Part shown: positions 38,623 through 52,000 of the stretch, in pieces
Numbering within the stretch: position 1 is the stretch's first letter
How the letters are laid out: each line of letters starts with the position of its first letter
Origin: Cacajao melanocephalus
Taxonomy: Eukaryota; Chordata; Mammalia; Primates; Pitheciidae
Length of the DNA stretch: 64,000 bases
Direction of reading: 5' to 3'
Assembly (NCBI GenBank): GCA_963573385.1
Contig: CAUYLG010066096.1
Coordinates: 1-64,000 of the forward strand
The notes under the pieces: generated by a model
Told to the model about the DNA's origin: nothing
Databases searched by the model: none
Seen by the model: the letters and a program-made list of their open reading frames with translations, nothing else
Translations under genes and position numbers: made by a program

Positions 38623-38784
38623 CTTGGTTGGAAAATATCTGCTTGTCTTGAACTGCTTGAGGGTGGCTGACAGAGTAACTGTGGAAAAGAACAGGATCAC
38701 AGACCAAAATAGAACATCTGGAACATACGGGTGATCATGGCCACAGGCTCGCCCAACATACTCTCCATGCAATGATTTGCATTC
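38623..38784 (-). CDS. SLC4A10: SLC4A10 exon: end of extracellular loop and transmembrane helix 6
   Basis: The 162-nt exon has exactly 54 codons, phase 0 at both ends. It starts ECKSLHGEYVGRACGHDH, supplying two more loop cysteines, then a hydrophobic span from about residue 22 (PDVLFWSVILFF...) that corresponds to helix 6 of the SLC4 fold. It ends in the basic cytoplasmic turn KQFKTSRYFPTK. The donor is AAG|gtactt (38621-38622 on the plus strand) and the acceptor is at 38785-38786. Helix numbering follows known structures of AE1 and NBCe1 and is an inference here. Confidence 0.97.
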
Positions 38785-39129
38785 CTGCCAGAGGAAGTAA
38801 AACAAATGGAGCTACTAAGAAAAAACCGGACACATTTCTTGCAGAAAACTAACACCTTCTGATCAATTGTAGTTGAGATGCTGAGGCTTTTCCTTTATGG
38901 CTCTCAAAATGATTTAACAGGCATTATTACATTACAATTTTCAAGTTCAACTTGGATAAGTGGTGAGAAACATCAAAGAGTTTTGAAAACTTTGAACATG
39001 AACCAGTTTTTAAATTTAAATTTTAAATTTATTAAACTAATTGATTTACCAATTAATTAGTGTGTATTAAACCTAGTATCTACTAAGTTCCTAACATGAG
39101 GTTTATTGAAAATATGACATATTTAATAG

Positions 39130-39330
39130 TGATCGGTTACTAAGGTCAGATGGTATGCCAAGTCATTTAAATACATCATTTGAATTACTTTTCACACCAA
39201 TCCTATAAAATATGCTCATGTCATTATTTCTATTCCATGTCTGAGGAAACTGAGGCATAGAGGTGTTAAATAATTTGTTGTGGCCTCACCACTGCTGGGA
39301 GACCACAGAGCTGTGATACAAACACAATTC
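39130..39330 (-). mobile_element. MIR-like SINE, antisense
   Basis: tttgaattacttttcacacc, aatcctataaaatatgctca, gtctgaggaaactgaggcat, agaggtgttaaataatttgt fit a reversed MIR. Confidence 0.75.
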
Positions 39331-40692
39331 CTGCAGTGTGATTATTATTGCTTATTGAAGAAAAACAATGACTTTGTAGAATTATCTAGTCCAAAAGCTG
39401 CCAAGAAAGATGAGAAAGGCAACAAGAAAACTATGACATATAATGACTGAAATGAAACTGTAAATCAAAGATGGGCCTATCAAACTTGGATTAAAGAACA
39501 AATGAGAAAAAATTACTACATGAGCAAGGCAAAGCTCATATTTACTATGACTTCTCCATGGGTTATTTTTTCTTCTGCAACTGTAGTTCTGTAAGAGTCT
39601 GAAGAATTATTTCTTTACTGCCTTGGCCATGAGGTGGCAGCAAAGTCAAAAAAATTTTTTTCCTCCAGGAAAAACTGAGCATTTTAAACATTAAATATTT
39701 TGAAAGAAACCATTATTTTAAACTTCCTTTGGTTTATCTTATTTAAAAATTAGATTACTAAAGTATTTTTACATTTCAAAACAGGAAATAATGATTTAAA
39801 CGATCCAATGATCTCATTAGTTCTTGAGATATTCTTTCCCTGAACATAAACTGAATTGCAGAGACATCTTGTAGAAAAATATGAACTGATAGATTGATCA
39901 CCAACACAGAGTCTGCCTAATGAATCAGACCTCAGGCCTGAAATCCTTGTATAGCTAAAATAAATACACTGTCATCTGAAAACAAACGACTAGTAAAATC
40001 TACTTGGAGTTGCTAGCTACTTTAAGTCTGAGAGTCTTGAGAAATATAGTTAATACATCTTACTATTGTCTTAAAGAATCTGTCCCCTGTTCTAATCTAA
40101 TTGCAAACATCCTCCTTGATAGGCAAAGTTAAATTCCAATTATTCATGTTAAACTAATACAAAGTACAGTAACTTGGCTAATTGAAAAACCACAGAAAAA
40201 TCCTCCAGGCCTTAATTAAAGTTTTAATTTTCCCTCTTTCTAAATGCTGTAAAAAAAGATAAGGTGGCAAAAATGAATCCTTGTGTTTTTCATCCTCTTC
40301 TGTACCTGTCCAGAAATGCTAGCAGAGCAATTATTAAGCAATATAATGGGTAGCAAAATGACTACATAGAAAAAGGTACTAAAAGTTCCATGATAACACA
40401 TCATCTATAAATTTGTGAACATTTTTTCATCATTTCTGCAGGTACAAAATTCATTTGGTGGGATCTTGTTCTCAATTCTTAAGAACGTAGATGCCATTTA
40501 AAGGATCCCTTAGCTGTCTTACACTCTATAATGAGTTGTGAATGGCCTGCCTAGTTACATTAATTCAAAGCATATTTGAAAATGTTATTTACTCTCTCTT
40601 TGAGAAGAAACAAAATGCTAATTTTAAAAAAGAAAAATTGTGACCTGCTAAATTAAACATTTATTTTCAGGTTCATACTAATTGTATCCCCA

Positions 40693-40752
40693 ACACACAC
40701 ATGGAGGTACACACACACATGCACACATACATACATGCACACATACACACAG
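40693..40752. repeat. CA-rich imperfect microsatellite
   Basis: ACACAC blocks mixed with ACAT units over about 60 bases. Confidence 0.9.
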
Positions 40753-41098
40753 AATAAGTACTGAAATTTAGAAGTGAAAACCAAATCCAAATCCTGCTCT
40801 CTTCTTTTGAGTCTAACATATGGTTTCAGTTACAATGGGTACTCAAAAAATGCTTGTTGACAAACTGATTTCTACTAATTGCTCTTCAAACACATTCTAA
40901 GTTTCAGCAACTCTATAAGTTGTCAAAAATTAAGTTTGATTAAGAAATTAAAGTTGGCATTAGTGTCCTGCCCTTTGTATATGTACAAGCTAAATATGTA
41001 ATCAGGCACAGAAACACCAAATGCTGGTGAACTGCTTGTGAATATTTTAAATTTTGCCTAACGATTTCTTATAAAGGCTGATTTTGGGGATACTGATA

Positions 41099-41463
41099 AA
41101 TATGTGTGTATATATATATACACACATATATATGTACACATACATATATACACATACATGTATATATGTATGTATACACACACATATATATGTACACATA
41201 CATATATACACATACATGTATATATGTATATACACATACATGTATATACGTATATATATACACATGCATATATATACACATATATGTATATGTGTATATA
41301 TATACAAACATATACACATATATGTATATATATGTATGTATATATGTATGTGTATATATGTATGTGTATGTATATATGTGTGCATGTATATATATACACA
41401 TATATATGTGTGTATGTATATATATACATATATATGTACATACATACACACATATATATATAA
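41099..41463. repeat. long TA/TG/CA alternating purine-pyrimidine tract
   Basis: About 365 bases made almost only of TATA, TGTA, CACA and CATA units. Because the tract is nearly self-complementary it has no stops in several frames on both strands, giving repetitive Tyr/Ile/His/Cys reading frames that are not proteins. Confidence 0.97.
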
Positions 41464-43730
41464 ATAGAAACTTAAGTACTCTAGCTTGTCATAAATATTT
41501 GCATTAAATAGTATGATTAAACTGTGTTTCAAAACAGACATTAAGTATTTATCAAATGTTTAACACTTACTATGCATATAGCAGTTTGGGAGAATCAAAG
41601 AAAGCTAAAGTTCTTTGCCCTTGCTGAGTTGGCAAGGTATAAATTATAATTCATGAGATATGTAACAACTCAATGAAACATTACAGGACCTGCCAAATAA
41701 ATAATATGTAAATTAAATGTTATATCACTATTTTAACATTTTAGTTATAATAGCCACTAGTTCAGTGCTTTATTTATAAAATACTCTTGATGACAGTATG
41801 AGTATATTGAGGAAAAAATTCAGCATAACAATTAGACAAAAATTTTAATGGTCTTTTTTTTGACTTAAAAATTACAAGATTGTTTTCATCAAATAGTATT
41901 CCCTCTGGTGGTAAAGGCTGTTTCTGGTCAAGATTAGCAATTATCCATTGCAAAAATTGCTTTTAACTAATGAAAAACAACATGAAAATTTTGCCCGAAG
42001 TTAACACCTAGTACAAAACTTTTTAAAAAGTAAAAAAAAAAAAAACAAAAACCAACAACCCCACAATGCTGTATTTGCTTTAATTGCAAAACATTTTTCA
42101 CTCTTCTGCTTGACCTTAAAACTCTAACTCACAGCTAGCCTGATAACTGTGCTGTATGTCTGCTTCTTAGAACTCTCAAAATTCAGGCTTTGCTAATACA
42201 AAGAATGAATATTATTATATAGTATTAAATTATTCACATAATACAAAACACATATAGAGTAAATTATCATGTTATATAACTTAGAAATGGGATCACTTGG
42301 GTTTTCATATTGAACAGGACATCAAGGCTCTGTAAAGATAATATAGTTTACCAAAAAAAAAATTTAGACAGAAGACCCACTACTGAATTGATTAATCATG
42401 ACCCCATGTCTAAACTCTGAATAACTATAGTGTGTTTTCTTGATCAGCTCATCAATTCTTTTATTGTTCAATTTAAATAGCTCTTTCAGTGGAAGCGGCC
42501 TGGCGATGTTATTTTTATAGAGGAAAATAGATGGAACAGAATAAACAATAACAAAAGAAAACAACAAGAGTAACTGAAGGCTTATTCTACAGAACACAAC
42601 TTGGGTAAGAATAGAGGCAGTGAAATATAGGTCAAGATAGAATTTTAAACAAAGAGTAAGCAATTTGATTTCAATTTTGAAAGAACATGTTCAATAGAGA
42701 AAATTGAGAAAATGGGCAATAGATCATATACTCTTTGCAAGAATTGTGTTTAGAGTTTTATAAAATCTGTACAACAAAAAAGACTTCTCTATTCCATTAA
42801 CTGGACCATTCACTAAAATAGTATGTGTTTGCTCAAATGAACTAGAACTCATATAGTTTTGTGCTGATAGTCATAATAAAATTTGAGCTTATATGGGTAG
42901 GTAAAGTGGCAGAAGCTTTGAAACTATAATGTTTATAACTGGGAAGAACAGAAAAGAAAGTAGGGCTACTCAGATTTTAATATTTACTAAAAGCAGAACA
43001 CATTTTCAGATTACAAGATGTTATTGAACCAGAAGAAAAGAATGCAAATATAGATAGGAAAAGAGGCACAGTCATAATTATAGATTCAGAAAAATTGAGA
43101 AATGCAGCTATAAGAAAAAAGAAATCACTAAGCAGTGAAAAGCTAAAGAAAATAGCACAACGGTACAGGATTTAACTGTTATAGGTGAAAAATATGTTGC
43201 CACCCCCTTTCTTCAGTGGGAGATAAGAATAAAACAGAAAAAAGAAAGATCTTGTTGGAGATGCCCAAATTTTGTGAAGAAAAGTGATATTTGTTCCTTC
43301 TAAAGACTTTAGTATTGACACTAGAATATTAGAAACATCCCCTTCCCCCCAGCACATCCAGAACAGCTGGAGCAGCATTACAGAGTAAAACAAGAGCATT
43401 CTGAGCTCTCTACACAGAAGGCAGACTTAGTTCGCCATATGGTTTCATTTAGGTCAACACCACTCATATTTAATGTGCTTTCAGTCCCTCTCAGTCACAC
43501 AATTCTGTATAGGTGAGCTTTTTGAGCAATTCTGGTCTTCTATTAGAACAACCTTAATAATGAAAGACCTGTTTACTGATGAGTATCTGAAATGATAAAA
43601 TTAAAATTCAAACACATCTATCAGTTTTATAATATTATGCATTCAAAAAATTTTACCTTAATGGCAATAACTGAGTGAAAATGTCAACAAAAGCTCTTAG
43701 ATATGACTTATTTTTCAATATTTTACTTAC

Positions 43731-43836
43731 TGACACAGTTAGGTTCTCCCAAATTATGTCAGAGGCAGAAATATTGGATTCCCTCCATTCCTTCAACGTA
43801 TCATTGCTGGGATTATGTGGTTCCACACAGTTACAC
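43731..43836 (-). CDS. SLC4A10: SLC4A10 exon: extracellular loop with N-glycosylation sites
   Basis: The 106-nt exon starts with the last base of a split codon, then codes 35 residues beginning CNCVEPHNPSNDT and ending WENLTVS. It has three N-glycosylation sequons (NDT, NIS, NLT) and two cysteines in a CxC motif. This matches the big third extracellular loop of Na+-coupled SLC4 proteins, which carries conserved disulfide-forming cysteines and glycans between helices 5 and 6. On the plus strand the flanks are AC (donor, TCA|gtaagt) at 43729-43730 and CT (acceptor) at 43837-43838. It is the most 5' coding exon I can find. The preceding exon, which should code the end of helix 5, was not found up to 64000. 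Confidence 0.96.
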
Positions 43837-44734
43837 CTGAAAAGGCAAAATAGTGTCTTTTGTTAAATAAGTAGCATTTTGTGACTGTATGGAGGACTAA
43901 TGTATAACGGGTCCATTTTCTCCAGTCACGACATTCCTCTATTTGATAGACAGGTAGTTAGGTTATCCTAAATTACTCTACAACAGACTATTTTCAAAAA
44001 TCAAGATGGATAGACTGCTAGGATACTAGACTTCTAGAGTGTTTCCTGGAATGAGAGGTCCTTATGACACCCATTTGGCCCTAAATTACAAGTCAAATAG
44101 TAAAATGATAAATATCCAGATCCATTGTTACTATTTTAGTTAATATTGTAAAATCATATCAGTTCGAATTAAAGGGAGTATTTAATTCATATTCTGAAGA
44201 TCATTTATAATTGGCATAAAATTCAAAATTAAAGCGAGTTGAAGGTAGAACTCTAGGTACCCAAAGATATACCAATGAGAAGAAGATACAGACACACCTA
44301 CAAATTAAAGGCCTTAGAAGTTAACCTCAAGTTACAGTTTGTTTTCCAAAAATTCATTCATAAACTTGCTATTTGCCCTTCAGAAAGCATTTTCATATAG
44401 AAGCATTTCATAAACGTTGGCTGGTCTCCCAGATTAACCCACATATGCCACATAACTTCAAAGTTCATTAGATGGCTCTTTTAGTGATATTAATTGAACT
44501 ATTGAACTGAATTGCCCTAAGATTATTACTATAGGAAAATATCTTATAGTTTCTACTTGGTAAACTTCTCTGCCTAAGCAACAGTCCCTCTTCTGTCTTC
44601 TACATTACGAACTTCGTCTGTTTGTTTTACTTCACCACCACTTATTCATTCTTTAAAGAGTTGTTGTCTATTATTCTAAAAAAAAATGAGTTGGGCAGTA
44701 CAGATAGATATGGTTCTTGCTCTCACTAGGGAAA

Positions 44735-45411
44735 TTGGAGGATTCTCCAGGGGGCTCAGTTGGAGACTGCAGAGAAACCTTAAAACCTGAGCTACTGTTC
44801 ATGTCCAAACAGTAGATCAGCCACACCCTGTTACACCCCCTACCGTGCTAACCACCAGTAGGCTTTTATTCCTAAGCGTTAAACAGAAACCAGCTCTTTT
44901 GAAAGACTTGCTCCATGGCTGATTTCAACCAACCACGTTACGCTGCCCCTTGCTTACTGTAGTTTGACACAGCAGCTGGCTAGTGTTCCCTCCTGATAAA
45001 AGACCATTGAACGTGAAGTGGTTCAGGCCAGTTTACAAAGGCTGCATGCTGAGTGCCTTCAAGTCCTCTTCTTCACCTTTTGACATATAGAGCCTAATTT
45101 TAGTACATTTAAATGTTGTTTCCACCCCAAAGTGAACATGGGACATATATAACAGACATGTTAGCTTATAACATGTGTGCCCCTTCATGAATATTCATAG
45201 ATCCTCCTATAGCCTGTTGAATATGTATGCTAAGCCAACCCATTCAGTAGGAATTCCTGTCTCATTTTTCCTCCTTCAAAGCACCTGCTTTTCAGTTTTA
45301 ACCAGAGGCTTCATTTCCCATTTGCAGGTTGTGATACCCCCATTTAGAAATAAAGTCCTCCTCTCTAAATTTATAGATTTTGATACTTTTTCAGTAAACA
45401 TTACAAAGAGA
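44735..45411 (+). mobile_element. ERV-type LTR remnant, plus orientation
   Basis: LTR architecture: ttcatgaatattcatagatc, cctgttgaatatgtatgcta, agccaacccattcagta, then aggcttcatttcccatttgc, aggttgtgatacccccattt, AATAAA at 45349-45354 and an ending ttttcagtaaaca. I recognise the U3/R/U5-like order but cannot fix the family or the left end. No coding part of a virus is present. Confidence 0.55.
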
Positions 45412-45668
45412 AAAAAATTTTTAATGTAGAATGATTTTGAGCCTCTGGTGAAATGTTGAAAAGGATAACTCATTTCATTGCGATGTTAAGAACATTGCTG
45501 TTTTCTTTCCTTCACTAAATATTTTTTATTTTCTTAGTGGTTACTCTAAGGCTTATCACATATTCCAGCTATTCTGTTCTAGATTGTTCTGTTGTTTTTT
45601 ACGATATCCTGAGACACAAGTTGCTCTGAGGGTCTGCTCCAATTAAATTCCATCCTTTTTGCTGTGAG

Positions 45669-45810
45669 TCTTTTGTTTTTTGTTTTTAAAATAGAGACAG
45701 GGTCTTGTTAGGTTGCCCAGCCTAATCTCAAACTCTTGTGCTCAAGTAATCCTCCCACCTCAACCTCCCAAAGTGCTGGGATTACAGGTGTAAGCCACGG
45801 TGCCCTGCCT
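45669..45810 (-). mobile_element. Alu monomer or truncated Alu, antisense
   Basis: Single arm only: tttttaaaatagagacaggg, ttgcccagcctaatctcaaa, ctcaagtaatcctcccacct, cctcccaaagtgctgggatt. About 140 bp, so a FLAM-like monomer or an old truncated Alu. Confidence 0.8.
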
Positions 45811-47631
45811 GGTGTGCTCAGTGCTTGAGGTTTGTTCTGGCCCAAGTGGACTCTCCTTAGCTATCTCTTTTCCTGATTCTCTCTTATACACTAGCTGGTC
45901 TGGTTTAGTGTGTCTCTTGCATGAAGCTACCAACCTCCTCTTAATTGCTTTCCACCAGAACTTATATTATTTTTGATAATATCTTCATCTTGAACTTCCC
46001 TTTACTCTGCTTCTAATAAAGTCAGTTCCCTTGCAAAGAGCTTCAGTGCTCCCACTGGGGAAAATCTCTGCAGCATGGCTTCAGAGCTAGGGATGAGGAC
46101 AGCATTGTGTTTCTCTCCAAGTGACTCCTCTGCTTTAGGAGCAGGAAGCTGAGCATGGGCAATAATCAGGGTCTCATTAATAATTGGGAACCCATACTAT
46201 TCTCAATGTTCCAGGCCTGAGGTTGAACCTCTATCCTATGGGTAGTAGCTGCGTGAGAGACGGGAACCCCTAGCCAGAATGTAGCTTCTGGAGGGGAAGG
46301 GTGAAAGGAGAAAAGAAACGCTGCCAGCCTTCTCCTCTTGGGAACATACATACAGTTGGCCTCAACTAGAAGCTGAGGGAGAGGAAGCCCTGTGTTCTTG
46401 GCCATACTTGCCCAGAGTTAAGCTTCTGTCATGCTGAGCTGGGAGGAGAGGAAGAGAAGTGGGCTGTGACTCAAGTACCTCAGACTCATTGTTCTTATCA
46501 AGATTTAGTACATTTTTTGGAATAAATGTTTCTTCATTAGCTGTATACACTTAAGAAAATTTCCAGAGACTTTTCATGATTGCCTTTTAAAATAACTTTT
46601 ACCAGTACGGTTGTTTCACTGGGGAGAGGGTCTGCAGAGCTTCTTATACCACCACTCTGGAAGTATATAATCATAATATTATTTTCAAAGTGCTGTAGAA
46701 GTCATGACACTGGAGCCATGGAGAAGGAAGCATTGCACATTACTTGCTTCTACAGTAAATAATATTTACATAATTATAATTACATAAAGATGTTTATATT
46801 TTATTTTTTAGAATAAACCTTTAGGCAAATTACTTAACACTTACCCTGGTTATAAAATAATATATGTTAATAGCTGTTACAGTAGAGTCAGGGGTGGGGA
46901 GGTAGAACGAGGAACAGGGAGTTTGGAGAAAAGGTGAGAATTATTCATCTCCTCTTACAAGGTAGAATGTAAAGAGAGTTACCTATGGCCGACAGAATCA
47001 GAAATGGAAATTTACATGTGTTATTTGTGGCTATTTATTTATAGCTACAGAGGTTACAGGGATAATGGAGCTTAAGAAGTGATATTATCATATTAGAAAG
47101 GGAGGTAGAGTAAGGAGAAAGGTTGGGAATGGGTATAGAAAATTAGCAAAATCCATATTTATAAGAGCAGAAAGTAAATTAGTCACATTTAACATTGGTA
47201 AAACAATAAATAAAAATACAAGCTTGTTATTTAAAGATTTAGGTGGATCACCAAAAATAATTTTGAAAACTTTGTTTAAAATGTTGCCTTTGAGTGAACT
47301 GGTGCTTTGAATTACAATATTCCTGTACTATTTCTGTTTTTTTCCCAGGATGTGTATGGACTATTTTGATAACAATAAAATGTACTTGAAAAAAATAGTT
47401 CTTGTGGCAGCCCTAAGTGTGCTTTCTCATTTCAGAGTGTACAAATTATCTCAAAATGTGTCTTATATTTGCTTTATCTCTTTTTTTTTCTCTTCTAAAA
47501 GCCTGAAAAGTTTGCAATCATGGGGAAACCAGCTTGATATTTCTCTGATGCATATTATGCCCTCCTCAATTAGAATTATATGTCTAGATGTTTGGATTAT
47601 TTTCAACAGCAGAAAGCAACTTAATATGTTA

Positions 47632-47766
47632 TAGGTTATAGATTATTATTGATATTGATATAGATTATTATAGATTATTATTATTGATCATATAGATTAT
47701 TATAGATTATTATTGATGATATAGATTATTATATATTATTATTGATAATAATCTATAATAATCTAC
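47632..47766. repeat. AT-rich minisatellite with terminal inverted copy
   Basis: Repeats of a unit like atagattattatagattatt with TTATTGAT spacers. The last piece (aataatctataataatcta) is the reverse complement of the unit, so the tract can fold into a hairpin. Confidence 0.85.
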
Positions 47767-47945
47767 TCTCATATAAACACTCTGATGTGATTTTCCACAT
47801 AATGAATCTTCATCATTTGTATATAAACTATGAACTCAATTGCTGCATTGGAGCAGTCTGACAGAACTGATCCCAGGCAATAGGCCTTGGTCCATAGTCC
47901 TCAGACTTCTAAATAAAGGTAACTTTTCTTTCTTTGATTAATTAA

Positions 47946-48237
<292 letters not shown>

Positions 48238-48519
48238 GATTTTTTAAAAGCTTGTTTTTTTTCTTTAATCAACAGGCCTTCAACATATGAATTTGGGTGG
48301 GGTACGGAGAACAACTCCTTGTTCACTTCATCTTCTTAAGACAGAGTAACCTTCAAGTAAGCCTCCACCTTAGGCCTACGCTTTCAGGGGAACCTAGATC
48401 ACAGTAAGTTTTGTTCCATATGTTTGGTAACACAGTAAAAGGATCTATTGAAAGCTTAGGCATCTAGGTATTATGCACAATGCTTAAATAACTCAATAAA
48501 AAATTAATAATTGTCATGC

Positions 48520-48600
48520 AAGACACCATGCTAAGTGTAGTGCTGGATGAGGTAGATATAAGCTCAGGGCTTTCTTTAAATGCTGGAGAGAAATATTAAC
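48520..48600 (+). mobile_element. old interspersed repeat fragment, unclassified
   Basis: gacaccatgctaagtgtagt and gctggatgaggtagatataa resemble part of the same old repeat seen near 15594 and 59490. Confidence 0.35.
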
Positions 48601-48686
48601 ACAATTATGTGAATACATCTGTAAAATGTACTATACATTTTACACAATTACACAATTATTTGAATATATCTGTAAAATGTAGTATA
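48601..48686. repeat. 35-bp direct repeat with hairpin between copies
   Basis: Two copies starting acaattat-tgaata at 48601 and 48652 (period 51), differing at few positions. gtaaaatgta (48621-48630) and tacattttac (48634-48643) form a perfect 10-bp stem with a 3-nt loop. Confidence 0.85.
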
Positions 48687-49059
48687 AAGAAGTCCGGGCT
48701 GCTAAAAAGATAAACAAATAGGGATCCACACCTTGAGTCTGGGTGTTCAAGGAAAACTGAGATCTAAAAGAGGAACAGAATTTAGTAAGACATTGTGTGG
48801 GCAGGGTGGTGGGAGTGGGGAACTAAGAGAGCAAACAGTGTCAGTTTGGTTAAACAGAAGGGGTGGAGGAAGGGACAGGGTATTGATCTGAGACAGGCAG
48901 GGCCCAGACTGTGCAGACTGGTGTTGGGGGTCCTGGTAAATATATTGAATATTAAAATAATAAAATGAAATAGCCTTTGGTTTGTGATTAACATTGATTA
49001 TGCTGCTGTAATTTAAAGTCCAGATCATTAACTGAAATGATACTTTAAATCATATTATC

Positions 49060-52000
49060 TTTTTTTAACACAATAGTGTGAGACTAGAAATCAATAACAG
49101 GAAGAATTTTGGAAAACGCAGAAATATATGGAAATTAAACAACATACTCCTTAACAACCAGTGAGTCAATGAGGAAGTTAAAAGAGAAATTTTAAAATGT
49201 ATTGACACAAATGAAAATGCAAACACAACATGCCAAAAACAAATACTTTTGTGGATTGCAGCAAAAAGAGTTCTAAGAAGAAAGTCATGGCAGTAAACAC
49301 TTACATCAAAAAGGGAGAAAGATCTCAAACAACCTATAACACTGCATCTCAAGACATACAAAATCAGAACAAAGTAAGCATAAAGTTACTAAAAGGAGGA
49401 CAGCAATAATCAGAGCAGAAATAAGTGAAATACAAAGTAGATAAACAATAAAACAGCTCAACGTTGTGTTGTTGAAATTTCTAGAATGCTGTATTCTATT
49501 CTATCTAACAATGAACAGCTCAACTAAAAGGTGGTTTTTGAAATAATAACAAAATCAACAAATCTTGAGCTAGACCAAGAATAAAGGAGAGAAGATTCAA
49601 ATAAATAAAATCAGAAATGAAAGAGGAGCATTAAAACACACTACAGAAATGCAAATGATTATAAAAGACCACTATAAACAATTATAATCCAACATATTGA
49701 ATAACCTAGAACAAAATAAATTCCTAGACATATATAACCTACTAAGGTTGAATGAGGAAAAAACAGTAGATATGAACAGACCAATAATAACTAGGGAGAT
49801 TGAATCAATTATCAAAAGCCTATCCCAGAAAGAAAAGCCAACGACCTGATGGCTTCAGTGCTGAAATCATCAACCATTTAATGAAGAACTAATACCAGTT
49901 CTTTTGAAACTCTTCCAAAAACTGAAGAAGAGAAAGTATATCCAAACTCATTTTATAAGGAAAGCACAATGATACCAAAGCCAGACAAGAATACTACAAG
50001 AAAAAATTATAGGCCAATATCATTGATGAACATAAATGCAAAAATAAAAATACCAGCAAACGAATGCAACAACACAGTAAAATAATAATTCATCATGATC
50101 AAGTGAGATTTATCCCAGGAATGTAAGGATGATTCAACATTCACAAATCTATAAATGTGATAATCTACATTAACAGAATAAAGAACAAAAAACAAATGAC
50201 CATCTCTACAGACATAGAAAAAGCATTTGACAAAATTCAACATTCTTTCATGATAGTAACTCTTGAACATTAAACGTACAAGGAAATGTACCCCAACGCA
50301 TAAAGACATACGTCGTAAACCCACAGCTAACATCATACTCAATGGTAAAAAGTTTAAAGGTTTTCCTCTAAGGATGCCTACTCTTGCCACTTTTAGTCAA
50401 TATCATACTGGAAGTTCTAGTCATGGGCGTTAGGCAAAAGAAATAAATAAAAGGCATCCAAACTGGAAAGAAAGAAAGAAAGAAAATTATCCCTATTTGA
50501 TGACATAATCCTATGTGTAGAAAACCCTAAAAACTCAAACAAAAAATTTCTAAAACTAATAAATTCACTAAAATTGAAGAATATCAAATCAATACATAAA
50601 AATCAGTAGCATTTTAATACCCAAACAACAAAATATCTGAAAAAGAAAATCAAGAAAACAATCCTATTTGCAATAGTTACCAAAAAAATTTTAAATACTT
50701 AGGAATAAATTTAATCCAAAGGATGTGAAAGACCTGTACATTGAAAACTATAAAACATTGATGACATAATTATAGAGGACACAAATAAAAGGAAAAGTAT
50801 CCTGTGCTTATGGATTGGAAGAACCGATATTTAAAATGTTCATACTAACCAAAGCTAACAACAGATTCAATATAATCCCTGTCAAAATCCCAATGACATT
50901 TTTTACAAAAATAGAAAAAAGCAATCCTAAACGTTGTATAACCACAAAAAATTCTAAATCGTCAAAGAAATTTTGAGCAAAAAGAACAAACTGGAGGCAT
51001 CACAATATTGAACTTTGAAATATACTACAAAGCTACAGTAAACAAGGCAGCAAGGTACTAGCATAAAAACAGACACGGAGACCAGTGGAACAGAATGGAC
51101 AACCCAGAAATAAGCCCATGTATTTAAGGTCAAATGATTTTCAACAAGGATGCTGAGAGTACACAATGGGGAAAGGACAGTATCTTCAGCAAATGGTGTT
51201 GGGACAACTAGATATGCAGATGTGGAAGAATGAAATTAGACCCTTATCTCACACCATACTAAAAATGGATTAAATACCTAAAACTACTAGAAGAAAACAT
51301 TGCCCATTTATCTGCATAATATTTTTTTATTTAACCCAAAATCACAGACAATGAAAGCAAAATAGGCAAGTGAGATTACATCAAACTAAAAAGCTACACA
51401 GCCAAGAAAATAATTAACAGAGTGAATATACAACCTAGGGGATGAAATAAAATATTTACAAACCATACATCTGATAAGAAGTTAGTGTTCAAAATATACA
51501 AGGAACTCAACACAACTGTAAGAAAAAGAAAACACAAGGTTAAAAAATGGACAAAGTATCTGAATAGACATTTCTCAAAAGAAGACATACAAATAGCCAA
51601 TGGTATATGAAAAAATGCTCAAATCACTAATCATCAGAGAAATGCAAATTAAAACCACATAAATTTCACCTAACACCTGTAAGAATGGTTATTATCATAA
51701 AGACGAAAACTACTCACAATAGGCAACATTTTCAAGCAACCTAAGTATTTACCAACAGATGAATGAATAAGGAAAATATGGTATGTATACATGATGAAAT
51801 ACTATTTAGCCATAAAAAGAATGAAGTCCTGTCCTTTGCAGCAACATGAATAGAAATGAATGTCATTATATTAAGTGAAATAAGCCAGGCACTGAAAGAC
51901 AAATCTTGCATGTTTTCACTTATTTGTGGGAGATAAAAATCAAAATAATTGACCTCATGGAGATAGAGAATATAATGATGGTTATCAGAGGCTAGGAATT

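Larger units (their letters stand above)
38785..43730 (-). other. SLC4A10: SLC4A10 intron (4.95 kb)
   Basis: Holds an antisense MIR, a CA-rich run, and the long TA/TG/CA tract at 41099-41463. The 42364-42663 minus-strand frame lies here; no family recognised. The rest is AT-rich. Confidence 0.9.

Noticed and set aside
41047..41541. Six long overlapping frames (119-164 codons) on both strands rich in Tyr, Ile, His and Cys
   Set aside because: They are translations of one low-complexity TA/TG/CA tract. No start context, domain or composition of a real protein.
42364..42663. 99-codon minus-strand frame with hydrophobic segments in the intron before helix 6
   Set aside because: No SLC4 or other family similarity. 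The flanking exons join without it.
44735..45411. Possibility that the LTR-like block is the promoter of another gene
   Set aside because: No downstream exon, open frame or CpG island follows on the plus strand. Treated as a transposon remnant.
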